64,000 bases of DNA from Dillenia suffruticosa (Eukaryota > Streptophyta > Magnoliopsida > Dilleniales > Dilleniaceae): NCBI GenBank assembly GCA_033439265.1, contig JAVTVX010000031.1:2465501-2529500 (forward strand), given 5' to 3'. Under the pieces are notes generated by a model. It worked only from the letters and a program-made list of their open reading frames with translations. It was not told the origin of the DNA and did no database searches. Position numbers and translations under genes: made by a program. Shown one piece after another: positions 59,390-64,000 of this stretch; positions within the stretch are counted from its first letter, which is position 1; every line of letters starts with the position of its first letter.

Positions 59390-61689
59390 TCAAAAGTTTG
59401 GCTTCCTCTTCTTGAACTTGCCGTTCGCCCGTCGCTTGCCCTTACCCACCTTAAATGTTTTCTTCGACTTTTTACCTACACCACCGTGGGGTTTCAAAGA
59501 TCCCGAGCTCTGGTTGCTCTCAGTCATCTCAACATCTGCTTACAGAGATGAAATACACGTTAGCAAAACTCTATAAGGACATACTCGAAGATGACACAAC
59601 TACATTAGCACAAAATGAATTCTTTGATGCCTTCAAGGATATAAGAATGAATAGAGTTAACATGAATCTAAGAGGTTAAACAAAAACTAAAATAAGATAA
59701 ATGGCACACCAGAATGCCTGTAAGCCTAATCAGTTGAGGACTCAAAATAAATTTCCATAAAACTGACTAAAAAGACAGATGAAGCATTCAACCTCAAACA
59801 CAGGCCCAAAAAAAAAAAAAAAAAGTTTCTCTGGTGCATATCAAGAAATTAAAGCATACTTGGCGTAAAGAATATAAATTCAGTTCTTAAATTGAACATT
59901 TTACAATATTGTAATATCTACTTTCAAGTTCATCACTAAGACTGGCCCTATAGTTACCATCTCAAAGTACAATTTGCCTCGACTATTACATACTTTATGT
60001 TGTACCTTTGTCCCCAGAATATGCCAAGAGAATGATATAACACGCAAGTGAAAATCTCACGTGCAATCGAAAGCTTACATTGTTAGGCATTCATATCCAT
60101 CCATAGAGCGGAAAAAAAATTCAGAAACAAAAACATAGGAACTAAAGAAAATCCTGCTTGAATTCCATCCATGTTAATCGGTGCAAAGATGTTTGGCTGG
60201 GTAAATCCAATTTTCTATTGCTTCAACATGCTTCAATCATATTCCTAACTTTAATAGTTATCAAATCTCTAAGTTTTATATCATTAATATTATCTTGGTT
60301 CTCATTCTTTAGTGAACACTTTGAAAGCAAGGAAGGGGAATGATTCCCAAGCTGATTCCGTTTCCATGTTTTAAATTCCACCTTCTTTTGGAAGGGAAAT
60401 AGGGTGGAAATCAAAAGAGGGATTTGGGTGGGAATTACCATTCTCAACATAAGGGTCAGAATGAGAGTATGAAGAATGAAAATTAATGAAGTGATAAAAA
60501 TATCAACAAAGTACAAGATTACTCTCCACTTTCTTTCTACAAAAACAATTATCCCAAAGACTTTTTTTTTTCTTTTGGTTTTCACCAACTGGTATACGGG
60601 GGCTTTGTCCGACTAATCCAAAAGACTCTCTCTCTCTCTCTCTCTCTCTCAAATTATCTCCCTATCCTCTTTCTCCCTCTAAACAAATATTCTTTGTCTA
60701 CCAAAAAAAATTTTCTCCTCTTTCTCTCTCCTACAACTCTTTTTTTTTTTAATTCCTCTTTTCTTCTTCTTTTTTTTTTTTTACAAAAATAATTCCGTAA
60801 AAAAAATCCTCAAAAATATTCTGTCTTTCTCCTTTCCTCTCCATCACCACCCCACCCAAAAAAAAAATCTCTCTAGAAAAATCAATTTTACTCCCTTTGT
60901 CCTCTTTACTCTCTTTCTTAAAAGATTCACTTTCTGCCTCTTCATTCTCTCTGTACAATTAATTATCAATCTCTCTCCCTTCCCTTCATCTATAAAAAAT
61001 TCACTCTCTGCTTCCTTCTCTCCTTGTAACTATAATATAATAATCTATTTATCAAGACAAATTCTTCTTCGTTTTTTTTTCTTTTTGAAATTTGCAAAAA
61101 TCTGGAATGGGAAGGGAAATGATTCCGATCTCAATTCCCATTGGTCGGAGAAACCACACCTGATGCTTAATAAGTTAGGGCTCGTTCCATCCATCCATCT
61201 TCTTATTCCTCTTAATCTCATAAGAAAACAGTGATCGTAAATTTTGTTATCAATTCTTGCAAAATCTATCTTAACTAGGTTCCAGATTTCTCTTCATACG
61301 TATCGGCTGATTTAATTTGCAAAGACAACCACCAATACGAAGGCAAAGACTTACGCCTAGTCCAATCTCAGACTATGAGCAATCAGGGAGACTCGAAGTC
61401 CAATCTCAAACATCTACCCTATGAGCAAGAGTAGGAGTATAAATAGAAGAGAGAGAGAGAGAGAATTGATACCAATGGCGGATGTGGAAGCGTAGGAGGT
61501 AGTGGGTGCGGTGTCCATGGCGGAGGAGGAGGAGTTGCGAGTTGGTTTAAAGGGAAGCTTCGGGGCGGCGAGGGCGGCAGCTTGAGCGGCGAGCTTGGCG
61601 TCTTCCTTCTTATCGTAGATGGGTTCTACAATTTCTCTCCTTATGCTTCTCAGCCTCCTCTCTCGCTTCGATCTCAGCGACTTCGCCAT
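59390..61689 (-). CDS. DUF2423 / LLP-like small basic nucleolar protein
   Basis: Two exons, 61473-61689 and 59390-59535, joined over a 1.9 kb intron. Total 363 bases, 120 residues. The N-terminus MAKSLRSKRERRLRSIRREI is the DUF2423 signature, followed by an Ala/Lys stretch (KKEDAKLAAQAAALAAPKLP) and a Ser/Thr-rich linker. The second exon gives a Gly/Lys-rich tail (HGGVGKKSKKTFKVGKGKRR) ending KKRKPNF. The start chosen is the family's MAKSL Met. An in-frame Met five codons upstream (61704) is less likely. Animal LLP homologues sit in the nucleolus and take part in ribosome production or chromatin binding. A similar role here is inference. The very basic tail could serve as a nucleolar signal. 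A telo-box in the leader fits this class of gene. Confidence 0.85.
60620..61080. repeat. Pyrimidine-rich tract in the DUF2423-like intron
   Basis: On the plus strand roughly 450 bases are strongly C/T biased (CT microsatellite at about 60626-60649, then TCTCC and TTCTC runs). The transcribed sense strand (minus) is therefore purine-rich. The tract is flanked by GGGAA.TGATTCC words near 60340 and 61110, which may mark a decayed element. Confidence 0.6.
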
Positions 61690-61736
61690 TTGTTCGCTGC
61701 TCAAGCTCCAAGTGGTAGAGGCAGGGTAACAATAAC

Positions 61737-61744
61737 TAGGGTTT
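61737..61744 (-). promoter_or_regulatory. Telo-box (AAACCCTA) upstream of the DUF2423-like gene
   Basis: The plus strand reads TAGGGTTT, so AAACCCTA lies on the coding strand about 48 bases before the start codon. Telo-boxes near the start of transcription are common in plant genes for ribosomal proteins and ribosome assembly. Confidence 0.6.
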
Positions 61745-61789
61745 TGTCCCTCCTTGTGACGATTACGACTATTTATTCTCTTTTGTAGT

Positions 61790-64000
61790 TATAAGGGTGT
61801 GTTTGGATGAATCCCTATGTTCTGCCTTACGTTCCGTGCAATTCCCACTTCGCCCTTCCTTCCAATTTCTGGATATCTTTATTTATTTATTTATTTATTG
61901 GATAACGAAATTAATATTTCTTTTTCATTACTTTTTTATTTTATAATGCTTCGGCTAGAGCATTGTTAAGTTTAATTTTGTTTACGAACATTATTACTTG
62001 AAATTTGAAAGCAAAAAGAATGGAAAATTCATTTCAAATTCTATAAAGACTATATATTTTTAAATTAATGAAAAATAAGAAAATTATGATCGAATTTCAG
62101 AAAAATCCGTAGATCCACTTAAATGTACTTTCTAATTATTTTGTTATTTTAGTTGTTCCTCTTGAGACAAAGAGTATAGGGCATAGAATATTTAGAATAA
62201 TATTTTATAATTTAGAATTAAATTTCACACTTCACCTTCTATTGTTTTACATTTGAAATTCAATGTCAATTAATTATAGTTTAATTAATATCGTTTTCAT
62301 TTTTTATAAAAATCTCAAATTCGAATCTTTCTGTGTAAAAAAAAAAATTAACTGTGAATTTTGAATTCTATTTTCTAATTCTAAATACAAAATTTCATTT
62401 GTAAATAAATTTTATAGTTTAGTTTTTTTTCAAATCAATTGATTTTTTTTATTATTTCAAGAATGGGTAAGAATACTTCCAAGGAGACAGTCTAGTGATT
62501 CAAATCCCTTTCCCAAGCTGATAATTTTAAATTCAAATTTTTGTATAATAAAAAAAATTAGTAAGAATATCATTTGATTTTGCAATACTATTTATGTTAA
62601 ATTTTTCAGTAATGAAGCAAATCATTATTTATACTAACAAATTTTAGTGTTAAAAATAAACATTTTCTCTTTCTTTTCACACTCAACTGCAGCTAGCATT
62701 TTTTGACCCTTTAAAAGAAAAAAAGAAAAAAAAAAAAAGAAATTTTGCAAGTCCAAAATGTGGAAATTTTGCTGACTTTAAAACTAGAGGTGGAAATTTG
62801 TTCTTTTGTTTTTTATTTAAAAAAAGACCTTAACCCAAATCATTGAAGTTGTTTATGGCATAAATAAAAAAACAACACCATATAAATAATCAATTAAAAT
62901 ACATAACATGAATTGATTTTTTTTATTTTATATATACATACAAATAGGAGTGGAGAGGAACTGGTCTCTCCATATAGGAGTTAACCTCACAGGACATAAA
63001 AAGAACCTCAAGCACCGGTGCGATGAATGAGTTGTTAACATTTTTTGAGAATGTTGAGGTTTGGGTGTGTCATGCCCCAACTCTTGAGTCAAGCATGCGA
63101 TAATTGTCGCATTATCTCGGCATACGGACAGAATCTCCTCATATACGGGATGTCACAAGGTATTCAACCCGTTCAATCTGTTTTTAAGAAAACAACTCAA
63201 CAACATATAAAGAACCATCTCAGTCCATTTTATCACAACCGACATGCATGAGATCATCTCAGCCAATCAAAATCAAATACATGTATAATGCCATCTCGAT
63301 TATCTCAAAAAATTCTTAATAAAATTTTCACAAATTCCAAATGTCTCAAAATCTACAATAAATTCCAAATTGTCCCAATGAAACCATAAGTTTTGTAAAA
63401 GACAAATATAAACAAAAGTTTATCAAGTTCTACAAAAAATCAAGTAAGAATTTTACCAATACTTATTTTAAAAAAATAAAACAAGTATCGATTAAATTCA
63501 AATCCAAAATGAAGAGTACAAAACCTCATTCCATGGATCATACCATATCAACTCAAAAATAATATTTACATCATCAATACTTATAGCAATTCAGTAAAAA
63601 AGTATCTTCAATTGGCTCCAATGACGTGTTCCATCTAAGTTTCGTTTGAAAAATATAGAATATAGGGGAGAATATGGGAATATTTAGCGAGTGGAGTGCA
63701 ATTGCATGATTATGTCAATAAATGATGGGTGAATGTGGGGAAGTCAAAACATATTTTATAAATAACTCTTTGGATATAAAATAGTCTCAACATTAAGAAT
63801 AATTCAAATAAATATGTATATATAAATTTCAGTCTTTCCAAAATCATTAGGTCTCCCTAAGAAATCACTCCCATTCCAGGTTTGGCCGAGCCCAGACGAA
63901 AGCCCGCCAAGGAGTTTTCAATCCATTTGTTTCGCAACACTAGTCCCCTCTTCCTTGGCGTTGACTCATACATTATCGGGATGCGTCCAGATATAGCACG
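61790..64000. other. Spacer at the right end, no gene recognised
   Basis: AT-rich to about 62.95 kb. From about 63.05 kb the composition changes (GTGTGTCATGCCCCAACTC, and a GC-richer block at 63870-64000). This may be the edge of an LTR element that continues beyond the window, but no pair of repeats is available to prove it. Confidence 0.45.

Noticed and set aside
60340..61130. Possible MITE with GGGAATGATTCCC-like ends in the DUF2423-like intron
   Set aside because: The end words can be paired in both direct and inverted senses because they are near palindromes. No target-site duplication was found, so no element is called.
1..64000. CRISPR arrays, bacterial operons, tRNA or rRNA genes
   Set aside because: None was seen on reading through. 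Repeats here are microsatellites, tandem arrays and transposons, and gene structure is plant nuclear with introns.

Overview
The window is nuclear DNA of a flowering plant, most likely a woody dicot, although the species cannot be read from the sequence. The evidence is AT-rich spacers, GT-AG introns, CT/GA microsatellites, plant-type gene families (a vacuolar sorting receptor with a YMPL tail motif) and layers of Ty1/copia, LINE and foldback elements. Gene models were joined by eye from splice signals and protein family knowledge. For every model the exon lengths sum to a multiple of three.

Layout. (1) 1-3.4 kb: spacer with a degenerate foldback element. (2) 3.44-17.91 kb, plus strand: a 15-exon gene for a five-RRM nucleolar protein of the MRD1/RBM19 type (847 aa), with LINE debris in two of its long introns. 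Its start codon is split by an intron. (3) 19.73-53.92 kb: a head-to-tail tandem duplication with a unit of about 13.2 kb. Each unit carries one complete 12-exon vacuolar sorting receptor (VSR) gene on the minus strand (629 aa each). After duplication the two units took different insertions. Unit A has a 1.49 kb AT-rich foldback element about 1 kb upstream of its VSR. Unit B has a 2.6 kb non-autonomous copia-type element (gag plus an integrase piece, no reverse transcriptase) in VSR intron 7, and a 6.9 kb decayed Ty1/copia element about 0.95 kb upstream of its VSR. In each case the other unit preserves the empty site. (4) 53.9-58.8 kb: spacer and a decayed LINE open reading frame 2, itself interrupted by a 448 bp insertion. 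(5) 59.39-61.69 kb, minus strand: a two-exon gene for a small basic DUF2423/LLP-like protein (120 aa) with a telo-box in its leader. (6) 61.8-64 kb: AT-rich spacer.

Two genes (MRD1/RBM19-like and DUF2423-like) point to ribosome production. The VSR pair belongs to Golgi/prevacuole-to-vacuole cargo sorting. Nothing suggests that these three loci work as one system. The most notable content is the recent VSR tandem pair with intact reading frames and reciprocal transposon insertions, the compact gag-only retroelement, and the foldback element with an internal tandem array.
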